Assembly: GCF_001544695.2 (NCBI RefSeq)
Contig: NZ_FCOM02000039.1
Span: forward strand, 16,577 to 80,576
Direction of reading: 5' to 3'
Source of the DNA: Caballeronia arvi
GTDB taxonomy: Bacteria; Pseudomonadota; Gammaproteobacteria; Burkholderiales; Burkholderiaceae
Length of the DNA: 64,000 nucleotides
Both the position numbers and the translations under genes were made by a program. Shown here piece by piece: positions 8,497-17,249 of this stretch (positions are counted from its first letter, which is position 1; the number at the start of each line of letters is the position of its first letter). The notes beneath the pieces were generated by a model. That model ran no database searches. It saw nothing but the letters and a program-made list of their open reading frames with translations, and was not told where the DNA came from.

Positions 8497-10509
8497 ATGA
8501 GCATTTCCAATAGTCCGACCCTGAGCGCCGATACACTGCCGACGTTGCCTGCCTGGTCACCGTCTTCAGACATCATCGACCACGCCCGCGTCACGCAATT
8601 CATGCAATGGCTCGAAAAAGAGCGCGGCCTGTCATTCGCAAACTACGACGCCTTGTGGCAGTGGTCAGTCAACGAGATCGACGCTTTCTGGCTTGCGCTG
8701 TGGCAATGGGCGGGCATCCCGTCGGTCCAGAAGCCCCAGGTCGCACTGGCTGAGGCCAGCATGCCGGGCGCTACGTGGTTCCCGGGCGTGCAGATGAACT
8801 ACGTCGAACAGGTGTTTCGACACTCGGCGGCAGGACGCCCGGCCATTGTCTTCCGCAACGAGGCGGGAGAGGCGGGAGAAATGAGTTGGGCGGAACTCGA
8901 ACGTCAGGTTGCGGGCCTGGCCGCCTCGCTGCGCGGCATGGGTGTGGTTCGGGGCGACAGAGTTGCTGCTTACCTGTCCAACACCCCGCACGCGATCGTG
9001 GCGTTTCTCGCCGCGGCAAGCATCGGCGCCATCTGGTCGGCCTGTGCGCCCGACATGGGCGACCTGGCGGTGCTGGATCGCTTCCGCCAGATCGAACCCA
9101 AGGTCATGATCGCAGTCGACGGCTACCGGTATGGCGGCAAGGAGTTCGATCGTCTACCGGTACTGTGCACGCTGCTCGAGCAGTTGCCGAGCGTCGAGCA
9201 TGTCGTCGTCGTTCCGACGTTGCGTGGCCAGGACGATTGCCACGGACTATCCAACGCCGTGATGTGGGCTGAATCCATTTCGGATAACGCGCTGCCGCTC
9301 GAGGTGGAGCATGTGCCGTTCGAACATCCGCTGTGGATTGTCTACTCCTCTGGTACGACCGGCCTGCCGAAGCCCATTGTTCACTCGCAGGGCGGCATCG
9401 TGCTCGAGCATGTCAAGCTCACCACGCTCCATCTCGATCTGCATCCGGGTGACCGCTTCTTCTGGCAGGCCAGTACCGGCTGGATCATGTGGAACCTGCA
9501 AGTCGGTGGATTGCTCGCAGGCGCGACGGTATGCCTGTTCGACGGCAATCCCGGCTATCCCGACATGAATGCGCTCTGGCGATTCATCGGTGACGCGGGT
9601 GTGAGCTTCTTCGGCGCGGGCGCGGCGTATTTCCAGGCCTGCGAAAAGTCCGCCATCAAGCCCCGCGGCGTGTCCGACCTGCCGCAACTACGGGCGATCG
9701 GCTCGACCGGTTCTCCGCTGTCGCCAGAAGGTTACCGCTGGATTCTCGATCGCGTCGGCCCGATCTGGATCAATGCACTCTCAGGTGGCACCGACTTCGC
9801 CGGTTGCTTTGTAGCAGGCGTGCCCACGCTGCCCGTCTACCTGGGCGAAATGCAGTGCCGCTGCCTGGGCGCGCGGGTCGAGGCCTTCGACGACGCGGGG
9901 AACGCAGTGGTAGACGAGGTCGGTGAGTTGGTCTGCACGGCACCTATGCCGTCGATGCCACTCTGCTTCTGGAACGACAAGGACAACGCGCGCTACCGCG
10001 ACAGCTACTTCGACATGTATCCAGATGTCTGGCGGCATGGAGACTGGGTGCGCATCACCCCGCGAGGCGGCGCCATCATTTATGGCCGCTCGGACGCCAC
10101 GATCAATCGCCATGGCATCCGCATGGGAACCAGTGAGTTGTACCGAGCCGTCGAGGACTTGCCCGAGGTACTGGACAGCATGGTTGTGGACCTCGAATAC
10201 CTGGGCCGTGAGTCCTACATGCCGTTGTTCGTCGTGTTGCGCCCGGGTGCCGAGCTGACGCTTGCGCTCACTGCAAGCATTCGCCAGCGCATCAAGGTTG
10301 CGCTCTCCGCCCGACACGTGCCGAATGAAGTGTTCCAGGTTTCCGCGATTCCACGCACGTTGTCTGGAAAGAAGATGGAACTGCCCATCAAGAAGCTGCT
10401 GCTCGGCGAGCCGCTGGCGCAAGTAGCCAATCCAGACACCATGGCGAATCCTGAAAGCCTTAGTTGGTTCGCCCAGTTCGCCGCCGATCGCACCGCGGTG
10501 GCTCGGTAA
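8497..10509 (+). CDS. Acetoacetyl-CoA synthetase (acetoacetate-CoA ligase)
   Basis: 670 residues from MSISNSPTLSA; an in-frame ATG at 8455 would add 14. It forms acetoacetyl-CoA from acetoacetate, ATP and CoA. The N-terminal ACAS_N part (FMQWLEKERGLSFANYDALWQWSV) and the AMP-binding P-loop YSSGTTGLPKPIVHS are characteristic, as are WMWN-type IMWNLQVGGLLAGAT, LSGGTDFAGCF, the hinge YGRSDATINRHGIRMG and the C-terminal catalytic Lys in RTLSGKKMELPIKK. These separate it from acetyl-CoA synthetase. It fits BKACE directly because BKACE makes free acetoacetate. Neither candidate start has a strong ribosome site. Confidence 0.93.
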   Translation: MSISNSPTLSADTLPTLPAWSPSSDIIDHARVTQFMQWLEKERGLSFANYDALWQWSVNEIDAFWLALWQWAGIPSVQKPQVALAEASMPGATWFPGVQMNYVEQVFRHSAAGRPAIVFRNEAGEAGEMSWAELERQVAGLAASLRGMGVVRGDRVAAYLSNTPHAIVAFLAAASIGAIWSACAPDMGDLAVLDRFRQIEPKVMIAVDGYRYGGKEFDRLPVLCTLLEQLPSVEHVVVVPTLRGQDDCHGLSNAVMWAESISDNALPLEVEHVPFEHPLWIVYSSGTTGLPKPIVHSQGGIVLEHVKLTTLHLDLHPGDRFFWQASTGWIMWNLQVGGLLAGATVCLFDGNPGYPDMNALWRFIGDAGVSFFGAGAAYFQACEKSAIKPRGVSDLPQLRAIGSTGSPLSPEGYRWILDRVGPIWINALSGGTDFAGCFVAGVPTLPVYLGEMQCRCLGARVEAFDDAGNAVVDEVGELVCTAPMPSMPLCFWNDKDNARYRDSYFDMYPDVWRHGDWVRITPRGGAIIYGRSDATINRHGIRMGTSELYRAVEDLPEVLDSMVVDLEYLGRESYMPLFVVLRPGAELTLALTASIRQRIKVALSARHVPNEVFQVSAIPRTLSGKKMELPIKKLLLGEPLAQVANPDTMANPESLSWFAQFAADRTAVAR

Positions 10510-10595
10510 TTAACGTTCGCGCGTCCGCTATGAAGTGCCGATCCGGCACACGGCAGACGCGCCCCTACTCAGACAGTGAATGAAGGAGACAAGGC

Positions 10596-11576
10596 ATGGC
10601 AAAGATTGTTCGATTTTATGAAACGGGAGGCCCCGAGGTCTTGCGTTATGAGGACGTCGCGGTCGGCGAACCCGGGCCGGATCAGGTCAGGCTGCGCCAC
10701 GAGGCGGTTGGCCTCAACTTTGCAGACATCTACTTTCGCACCGGCCTGTATCCGGCTCCGCTGCCCTCGGGCATTGGCACTGAGGCCGCCGGCGTAGTGG
10801 AAGCAGTGGGGCCGGGGGTGACCAACGTGGCGGTCGGCGATCGTGTGACCTATACCGGCGCGGCAAACACGCTCGGCGCGTATTGCACGGAGCGGCTCAT
10901 CACCGCCGCTCCGCTCATCAGGCTGCCCGATGGGATCGCCTGTGATACGGCCGCTGCCATGACGATGCGTGGCCTCACCTCGGCGTACCTGATGCGCCGT
11001 ATTTACGCCTTTAAGGAAGGCGACACTATTCTGCTGCACGCCGCTGCGGGCGGCGTCGGGCTGATCGTGTCGCAGTGGGCGAAGCTGCTCGGGCTGAAGG
11101 TCATCGGCACGGTTTCCAGCGAAGCGAAGGCCGAAGTGGCACGTGCTCATGGCTGCGATCACATCATTAACTACAGCCATGAGAATGTCGCCGCGCGAGT
11201 GCGCGAGTTGACCGATGGCGTCGGCGTCAACGTGGTGATCGATAGCGTCGGCAAGGACACCTTCGACGCTTCGCTCGACTCAGTCAAGCGCCGGGGCCTG
11301 GTCGTGTGCGTCGGCACCGCGTCGGGTCCGATCCCGCCGTTCAGTCCGCACATCCTTGCCCTCAAGGGCTCAGCCTACCTGACCCGTCCGGCGCTGGCCG
11401 ACTACATCGCCGATCCCGCGGAGAAGGCGGACCTCGCCGGCGAGCTGTTTAGCCACGTGGCATCGGGCCGCATCCGCATCGAGATCAACCAGCGTTATGC
11501 ACTGGAAGACGCCGCGAACGCCCATCGCGATCTGGAGTCGCGCAAGACGACCGGCTCGTCGGTTTTTGTGATCTAA
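10596..11576 (+). CDS. NADPH:quinone reductase / zinc-independent MDR-family oxidoreductase
   Basis: 326 residues, typical for QOR. It has the GroES-like N-terminal domain (VRLRHEAVGLNFADIYFRTGLYP, PLPSGIGTEAAGVVEAVG) and a Rossmann domain with the AAAGGVGLIVSQWAKLLGLKVIGTVSS nucleotide-binding loop. No structural-zinc cysteine cluster is visible, as expected for the quinone reductase branch. GAAGGAG precedes the ATG. Second half of the BKACE operon. Its role could be reduction of an enone or quinone, or protection. It need not be a step of the pathway. Confidence 0.92.
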   Translation: MAKIVRFYETGGPEVLRYEDVAVGEPGPDQVRLRHEAVGLNFADIYFRTGLYPAPLPSGIGTEAAGVVEAVGPGVTNVAVGDRVTYTGAANTLGAYCTERLITAAPLIRLPDGIACDTAAAMTMRGLTSAYLMRRIYAFKEGDTILLHAAAGGVGLIVSQWAKLLGLKVIGTVSSEAKAEVARAHGCDHIINYSHENVAARVRELTDGVGVNVVIDSVGKDTFDASLDSVKRRGLVVCVGTASGPIPPFSPHILALKGSAYLTRPALADYIADPAEKADLAGELFSHVASGRIRIEINQRYALEDAANAHRDLESRKTTGSSVFVI

Positions 11577-11601
11577 ACATCGTTGCTTGAAGGACATCAT
11601 C

Positions 11602-12450
11602 ATGCGTATCGAGCAACTGACTTACGCCCTTGGCGCCGAACTGACTGGCGTGAACCTAGCCGACGCCGTTCACGACGAAGGCCTTTTTGCCGAGATCCGC
11701 GCGGCGCTGCTGAAGCATCGCGTCCTGTTCGTGCGCGACCAGGAAATCAGCCGCACCGAGCACGTCGCGTTCGCCCGTCGCTTCGGCGATCTCGAGGACC
11801 ATCCGGTAGCAGGAAGCGACCCCGAGCATCCGGGTCTCGTGCGGATCTACCGCACGCCGGAGCAGCCGAATGACCGCTATGAAAACGCTTGGCATTCGGA
11901 TGCGACCTGGCGCGTGGCGCCGCAGTTCGGGGCAGTACTGCGATGCATCGAGTGCCCACCGGTCGGGGGAGACACCATGTGGGCCAACATGGTTCTCGCG
12001 TACGAGAAGCTCCCACCGCGCGTGAAAGATGAAATCGCTGGTCTGCTCGCCCGCCATAGCATCGAAGCAACGTTCGGATCGGTCATGCCGATCGAGCGGC
12101 GTCACGCACTCAGGGAACAATATCCGGACGCAGAGCACCCGGTGGTGCGCACGCATCCCGAGACCGGCGAGAAGATTCTCTATGTGAACGTCTTCACCAC
12201 CCACTTCACGAACTATCACACGCCCGAGCGCGTACGCTACGGCCAGGACGCAAACCCGGGGGCTTCTGAGCTCCTGCGCTATCTGATCAGCCAGGCCTAC
12301 ATCCCGGAATACCAGGTGCGTTGGCGGTGGAAGCCAAACAGCGTCGCCATCTGGGACAACAGCGCGACGCAGCACTACGCCGTCATGGACTATCCGCCCT
12401 GCCTCCGCAAGATGGAGCGCGCAGGAATCGTTGGAAGCAAACCGTTCTGA
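11602..12450 (+). CDS. TauD/TfdA-family Fe(II)/2-oxoglutarate-dependent dioxygenase
   Basis: 282 residues from MRIEQLTYALGAELTGVNL, with GAAGGA 8 nt upstream; an earlier TTG/ATG-type start at 11587 is possible. It hydroxylates a substrate using O2 and 2-oxoglutarate. The facial triad is visible: H and D in ENAWHSDATW and the distal His in IWDNSATQHYAVMDY, followed by the 2-oxoglutarate-binding Arg in CLRKMERAGI. The family includes taurine, alpha-ketoglutarate/2,4-D and gamma-butyrobetaine dioxygenases. The specificity here is unknown, but an operon with BKACE suggests a hydroxylation upstream of keto-acid cleavage. Confidence 0.92.
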   Translation: MRIEQLTYALGAELTGVNLADAVHDEGLFAEIRAALLKHRVLFVRDQEISRTEHVAFARRFGDLEDHPVAGSDPEHPGLVRIYRTPEQPNDRYENAWHSDATWRVAPQFGAVLRCIECPPVGGDTMWANMVLAYEKLPPRVKDEIAGLLARHSIEATFGSVMPIERRHALREQYPDAEHPVVRTHPETGEKILYVNVFTTHFTNYHTPERVRYGQDANPGASELLRYLISQAYIPEYQVRWRWKPNSVAIWDNSATQHYAVMDYPPCLRKMERAGIVGSKPF

Positions 12451-12457
12451 GCCTGCC

Positions 12458-14107
12458 ATGCAAGACAATCTGATCGCGCCGACGCCGTCGGCTTATACCT
12501 ACCCGCTGCTCGTCAAGCAACTGCTCCTGAATGCGCTGAGCATCCATGGCGATCAGGAAATCACCTATCGCGGTGAACAGCGTTACAGCTTTCGACAGTT
12601 CCGCGTGCGCGTCGGACAACTCGCGTCCATGCTACGCGGCCTGGACGTCCAAAACGGCTCCACGGTCGCCGTGATGGACTGGGACAGCCACCGCTACCTG
12701 GAAAGCTATTTCGCGATCCCGATGATGGGTGCGACGCTTTTCACCGTCAACGTGCGACTGTCGGCCCAACAAATCCTCTATACCCTGAACGACTCCCGCG
12801 CCGAGGTCGTACTGGTGCATGCGGAGTTCGTGCCGATGCTGGAGGAGATCGAGGCAGACTTGAAGTTCGTGCGCCAGGTGGTCGTGCTTGCCGACGGTGA
12901 ACTGATGCGGCCGACGACACTGCCGCTCGCCGGCGAGTATGAGGAACTGATGGCGTGCGCTTCGGCGGATTTCGAATTCCCCGACTTCGACGAAAGGACG
13001 CGCGCCGCGACGTTTTACACGACGGGCACGACCGGCGATCCGAAAGGCGTCGCATACAGTCACCGCGACATCGTCATGCACGCGATGGGGACGGCCATGA
13101 GCCTGTGTGTCCCCCGCGAAGGCCAGCGGCTGCATCGGGAGGACGTCTACATGCCGATCACGCCGATGTTTCACGTGCTCGCATGGGGCATGCCTTATAT
13201 CGCCGTCATGCTGGGACTCAAAACCGTGCTGCCAGGACGCTATGTTCCCGAGCGTCTGGTCGCTTTGCGCCAGTCGGAAAAGGTCACGTTCTCCCACTGC
13301 GTGCCAACCATCCTCAAGATGGTGCTGCAGGCTGCGGACGCGCACGGGCAGGACCTCACGGGCTGGAAGCTCATGATTGGGGGCTCCGCCTTGCCGCCCG
13401 CGCTGTGTGAAGCTGCGCTTGAGCGCGGCATGGATGTCTTTACGGCCTATGGTATGTCGGAGACCGGCCCCATCGTCTCGCTAGCGCAACTGCCGCCGGG
13501 ATACGCACCGAAGGACCGACAGGACGAAGTGCGGATGCGCTGTGCAACGGGCCGCCCGGTGCCGTTTGTCGACTTCCGAGTGGTCGACGAAAACATGGAG
13601 GACGTCGCTCGCGATGGAAAGCAGCAAGGTGAAATCGTGCTGCGCTCACCGTTTCTCACCAAGACCTATGTCGGCAAGCCGGACGCATCCGAAGAGCTTT
13701 GGGCCGGTGGCTACCTGCACACGCAGGATATCGCAATCGTGACATCCGACGGGTATATCCGGATCGTGGACCGCATCAAGGACGTGATCAAGACGGGTGG
13801 CGAATGGGTGTCATCGATCGAGGTCGAGAGCCTGATCACCGGCGTCGCCGGCGTACAGGAATGTGCGGTGATCGGCGTGCGCGACGAAAAGTGGGGAGAA
13901 CGGCCCATGGCGTTCGTCGTTCGCGAGGCGGAAATGGGCGTTTGCGTTGAGGCGATCCGCGAACGGCTCATGCAGCATGTTGATGCCAAGCGAATCAGTA
14001 AATACGCGGTTCCTGATGCCGATCACATCGCCTTCGTCGGGGAAATCCCGAAAACCAGCGTGGGCAAGATCAACAAGAAGTTGCTGCGAGAGCAAAGTCG
14101 AGCATGA
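12458..14107 (+). CDS. Medium/long-chain fatty-acid-CoA ligase family protein
   Basis: 549 residues from the ATG at 12458, 7 nt past the dioxygenase stop; a TTG at 12431 would overlap it. It is an ANL-superfamily adenylating enzyme that forms acyl-CoA through acyl-AMP. P-loop TFYTTGTTGDPKGVAYSHRD, VFTAYGMSETGPIVSLAQ, the hinge DRIKDVIKTGGEWVSSIEVE and the C-terminal Lys in IPKTSVGKINKKLL are all intact. The branch resembles alkK-type ligases. It probably activates a carboxylate intermediate of the operon's pathway. The 3' end overlaps the ferredoxin gene by ATGA. Confidence 0.93.
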   Translation: MQDNLIAPTPSAYTYPLLVKQLLLNALSIHGDQEITYRGEQRYSFRQFRVRVGQLASMLRGLDVQNGSTVAVMDWDSHRYLESYFAIPMMGATLFTVNVRLSAQQILYTLNDSRAEVVLVHAEFVPMLEEIEADLKFVRQVVVLADGELMRPTTLPLAGEYEELMACASADFEFPDFDERTRAATFYTTGTTGDPKGVAYSHRDIVMHAMGTAMSLCVPREGQRLHREDVYMPITPMFHVLAWGMPYIAVMLGLKTVLPGRYVPERLVALRQSEKVTFSHCVPTILKMVLQAADAHGQDLTGWKLMIGGSALPPALCEAALERGMDVFTAYGMSETGPIVSLAQLPPGYAPKDRQDEVRMRCATGRPVPFVDFRVVDENMEDVARDGKQQGEIVLRSPFLTKTYVGKPDASEELWAGGYLHTQDIAIVTSDGYIRIVDRIKDVIKTGGEWVSSIEVESLITGVAGVQECAVIGVRDEKWGERPMAFVVREAEMGVCVEAIRERLMQHVDAKRISKYAVPDADHIAFVGEIPKTSVGKINKKLLREQSRA

Positions 14108-14451
14108 CCTGCCAATCGCACTCCGCCAGCACACTGCGTCTAGTGCCGGTCGCGTTGGCGACCCAGCTTTCCCCGGGCCAACGAAAGCTTGTCTTCGTCA
14201 AGGGCAAGAGCGTCGTCATGTTCAACGTCGGAGGAACGATCCAAGCCATTGAGAATTCGTGCCCGCATAAGGGCGCGTCGTTGGCGAACGGCTGCATCGA
14301 CGGAACCGTATTGCGATGTCCCGCCCATGGTCTGAAGTTTGACCTCGCGAAGGCGGACGAAGGTACGGCCGGTGGACTGTGCCTGCACAGGTTTCCCGTG
14401 CACGAGATCGAGGGCATGTTGATGTTGCAGACGGATTCCGGCGACGAGTGA
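14104..14451 (+). CDS. Rieske-type [2Fe-2S] ferredoxin
   Basis: 115 residues. A small Rieske domain with ligands in CPHKGASLANG (C-x-H) and CPAHGLKFD (C-x-x-H). These bind a [2Fe-2S] cluster, as in ferredoxins of Rieske oxygenases and NirD-like proteins. It starts inside the stop of the acyl-CoA ligase gene (ATGA), so it is translationally coupled and belongs to the operon. No Rieske oxygenase large subunit or dedicated reductase is present in the window, and a 2-oxoglutarate dioxygenase does not need it, so its partner is unknown. Last gene before a 225-bp gap. Confidence 0.88.
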   Translation: MTCQSHSASTLRLVPVALATQLSPGQRKLVFVKGKSVVMFNVGGTIQAIENSCPHKGASLANGCIDGTVLRCPAHGLKFDLAKADEGTAGGLCLHRFPVHEIEGMLMLQTDSGDE

Positions 14452-14676
14452 ACCATGCCGCGCAGTATGAAGAGGTAATGCAACGTAGCCCCCGCTTTTG
14501 CGAGCGCAAGCTTGGGTGGCCCGGATGGCGCAACAATCATTTGCAACGACGAACAGCTCGACCACCCTGTTCGCTTTGCGCCCTCGGACGCGCCTAAGTA
14601 GTAGTCCTATAAACATACCTTGCCATACGTGCGCCGGACCCGTCGGACAACTTTCAAAACCAAACATGGAGACAAT

Positions 14677-15828
14677 ATGAAAACGAAATGGAGTTGCGCC
14701 GCGGCGCTTGTTGTGTTCGCCAGTTCGGCACATGCGCAATCCTCAGTCACGCTGTACGGCGTCGTGGATTCCGGGTTGCTGTATCAGAGCGCAAACGCGC
14801 CGAACTTCCAGTCCAAGGTCAACCTCGGCCACGTATACCAATATAAGGACGGCGGCATCTATTCGAGCATCTTTGGCTTGAAAGGCTCGGAAGACATTGG
14901 CGGCGGCTTCAAGGTCAACTTCAAGCTGCAGGGATCGTTCAACAGTGGCACGGGGAGAAGCGGCTTGGCCGACACGCCGACCGCGACCTCAATGTTCACT
15001 CAACAGACGACTGTGGGCGTGTCGAGCCCGTATGGCTCCCTCGATATGGGCCGGCAGATCGTGCCGATGATCTACGCCATGGCCGACACCGACGTGCGCA
15101 ACGCGCAATACTTCGGCAGTATCTTGACGGGATGGCTTGGTCTGAACCAGGCCTCGGGTTGGCAGGGCACGAGCACCAACGGCTCGGTCGGTGCGCTGTA
15201 TGACGACAACGCGATTGTCTACCGCTCGCCGAAGTTCTTTGGTGTATCGCTCGCGCTAGAGTACGCGCCCGGCGGCGTTCCCGGACAATTCCAGGGGGGC
15301 ACGCGCGAGTCGGCCGTGCTCCAATATTCGAACTACGGTCTGAACCTCGCGGGCGTGTACTACAACGGACACGACTCCAACCCGTTCACGACGACCGCCG
15401 CTGGACTTGTGACGACACCGTCGACGGGCTTGAACAACAATCAGTTTTACTACGTGGGCGCGCAATACACCTTCGAGTCATTTTCCGTGTCGTCGTCCTA
15501 CAGCCGTGCTCGCAATCCCGCAACCGGCACCGGGCCCAAGGGATTTAACCTGGAGATGTTCTCAGGAGGCCTGGGCTACAAGTTCACACCGGTCTTCAAG
15601 GTCACATCAGGTTTCTACTACCTGCATGACCGGAACGTCGGGGCTAATCACTCGGCCGAATATGCTTTGGGCGCCGAATATAGCGTGTCCAAGCGCACCC
15701 TCGCCTATGCACAGGTCGGCTACGTCGACAACCACGGCAACATGAGCCAAACGCTCACCTACGGTGCGCCTGTTCCTCAGGACCGTTCGACCACCGCGGC
15801 CATGATCGGCATCCGCCACAGCTTCTGA
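14677..15828 (+). CDS. Gram-negative porin (Porin_4 / OmpC-like)
   Basis: 383 residues. A 20-residue signal peptide (KTKWSCAAALVVFASSAHA) is followed by the hallmark SSVTLYGVVDSGLLYQS of beta-proteobacterial trimeric porins. The protein ends in aromatic IGIRHSF, the outer-membrane beta-barrel sorting signal recognised by BamA. The start at 14677 places the signal peptide correctly; upstream in-frame ATGs do not. A GGAGACAAT site precedes it. Located after the catabolic operon, it may admit that operon's substrate into the periplasm, though it is 225 bp away and probably has its own promoter. Confidence 0.95.
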   Translation: MKTKWSCAAALVVFASSAHAQSSVTLYGVVDSGLLYQSANAPNFQSKVNLGHVYQYKDGGIYSSIFGLKGSEDIGGGFKVNFKLQGSFNSGTGRSGLADTPTATSMFTQQTTVGVSSPYGSLDMGRQIVPMIYAMADTDVRNAQYFGSILTGWLGLNQASGWQGTSTNGSVGALYDDNAIVYRSPKFFGVSLALEYAPGGVPGQFQGGTRESAVLQYSNYGLNLAGVYYNGHDSNPFTTTAAGLVTTPSTGLNNNQFYYVGAQYTFESFSVSSSYSRARNPATGTGPKGFNLEMFSGGLGYKFTPVFKVTSGFYYLHDRNVGANHSAEYALGAEYSVSKRTLAYAQVGYVDNHGNMSQTLTYGAPVPQDRSTTAAMIGIRHSF

Positions 15829-15856
15829 TCTTTCGTACACGACAACGGAGCACTTT

Positions 15857-16234
15857 ATGACGACAACAAGAGCACTCGGGATCGCTAGCATAGTATTGAT
15901 CGCGCTGGCATCCGTGCATGCCTGGGCGCAGCCCGGCGCAAGCGAAGCGGGCGCGGCCTCGAACGCCGCTGCCGCCTCCGGCAGCACGACAGGAAAGAAC
16001 ATCCGCGGGGCCGATCGGGCGCTGCGCAGGAAGGTCTACGCCGCCATCGCGAAGAGTAAGGACATCAACGCGGGCGATATCAGCGTCGTCGCGAAGAGCG
16101 GCGCGGTCACGCTCGACGGCACGGTGGTTGACGCCTCGCAGATCGACAAAGTCGCCGAAATTACCCGGGGCGTTCCCGGCGTCACGTCCGTGGCCAATAA
16201 GCTGACCGTTCAGAAACCATTCGGCGGACAGTAA
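15857..16234 (+). CDS. Periplasmic BON-domain protein
   Basis: 125 residues. Signal peptide to about residue 25 (SIVLIALASVHAWAQ), a low-complexity Ala/Ser/Gly linker, then one BON domain from about residue 52 (LRRKVYAAIAKSKDINAGDI, VAKSGAVTLDGTVVD, VPGVTSVANKLTV). BON domains are found in OsmY, HlyD-like and other envelope proteins and are thought to bind phospholipid or other surfaces. It lies 28 nt after the porin stop, so it may be co-transcribed with it. GGAG lies 7 nt before the ATG. Function in Burkholderiaceae is generally linked to envelope stress; that is not shown here. Confidence 0.88.
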   Translation: MTTTRALGIASIVLIALASVHAWAQPGASEAGAASNAAAASGSTTGKNIRGADRALRRKVYAAIAKSKDINAGDISVVAKSGAVTLDGTVVDASQIDKVAEITRGVPGVTSVANKLTVQKPFGGQ

Positions 16235-17249
16235 GTCGGCACGGCTGTTCTTCTGGGTCCGGTCCGGTTCCGTGCGAGGCTTTTGCAATTGCTTGGAACG
16301 GCTGTCACAAGTCGACGGAGCGATAGCGACCGCTTCCGTGTATATCTCTGCGTCGACCCGCGGCCAGTCGGCTACCGGCGGCGGGGAAAACCGTAACGCA
16401 GCGGCACATCCAACTCGAAGGAGAGGCGGCGCGCCGGCGACTCGTGCTGCTCTCGATGTCCTCGCCTACCGCGAGCAGTGGTATGTGCGGTTTGACGGGC
16501 GGTGAACGCGCTCTCCGGGAAGAGACAGAAAGTCGCTGATCTTGTGAGAAAAATATTTGGGCCGCAAGGCAAAGCCGCGCCGGTACAAGACGCCCCTAAC
16601 CGGAATTGCTCAGAAGTCAAAGTCACCGCAGGGCAGCGTGGCGACGGATAAGCGCCCGTCAAGTCGCCGCTGCGCCTTCCCCGCGTTAGAGGTTCTCGGG
16701 CCCCTCCACACGAATGCCACCGCACAACTGGTTCGCCCTCGAACCGACTGGCCGGCGCGCCGGGAACATAGGGCTGGGCGTTTCCAATTTCAAAACCGCC
16801 GCCTGTGTTCTCGGACTGCCGCGTAGGTCTACAACCGCTCCGCGACCAGCTGACGGCCGCGTGACATCAGGGTCGCGGTGGCATATGACCTCAGTCCATG
16901 GTGACACTTCGATCCGCCGACCGTGCCACAGCGATCCATAAGCATACAGTTTTCCCAACGATTCCGACTTCCCAACTTCCCTTATATGGATCAACTGATC
17001 AACTGATCAACTACGCTCCCGACATGCTGAGGCCATCGCTTCGGTCTCGGTCTTCTCGGCTAACGGCCCATAAAGAGACGTTCGTTCGGTGCAAAGCTTG
17101 GTCATCTAGACGGCGGCTCTACTCACCCAGCGGACTATGACGCGCGGGATGATGCTCAGGCTTTCATCGACTAATCCAGGAACCGACCCCTCCCACCGGG
17201 CCTCGAATTGCGCTGGCCGGCCGCGGCTCCGTCGGTACTTGTCATGTGC
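16235..17249. other. Gene-poor gap of about 1 kb
   Basis: No frame in this stretch shows a family signature or a good ribosome site. It contains a small tandem repeat (listed separately). Base composition and stop distribution look like eroded DNA rather than a missed gene. I found no tRNA-like cloverleaf by eye. Confidence 0.5.
16989..17012. repeat. Three perfect tandem copies of GATCAACT
   Basis: GATCAACT is repeated at 16989-16996, 16997-17004 and 17005-17012 in a gap without genes. It is probably a slippage-prone microsatellite. Each copy includes a GATC Dam site. Confidence 0.85.
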
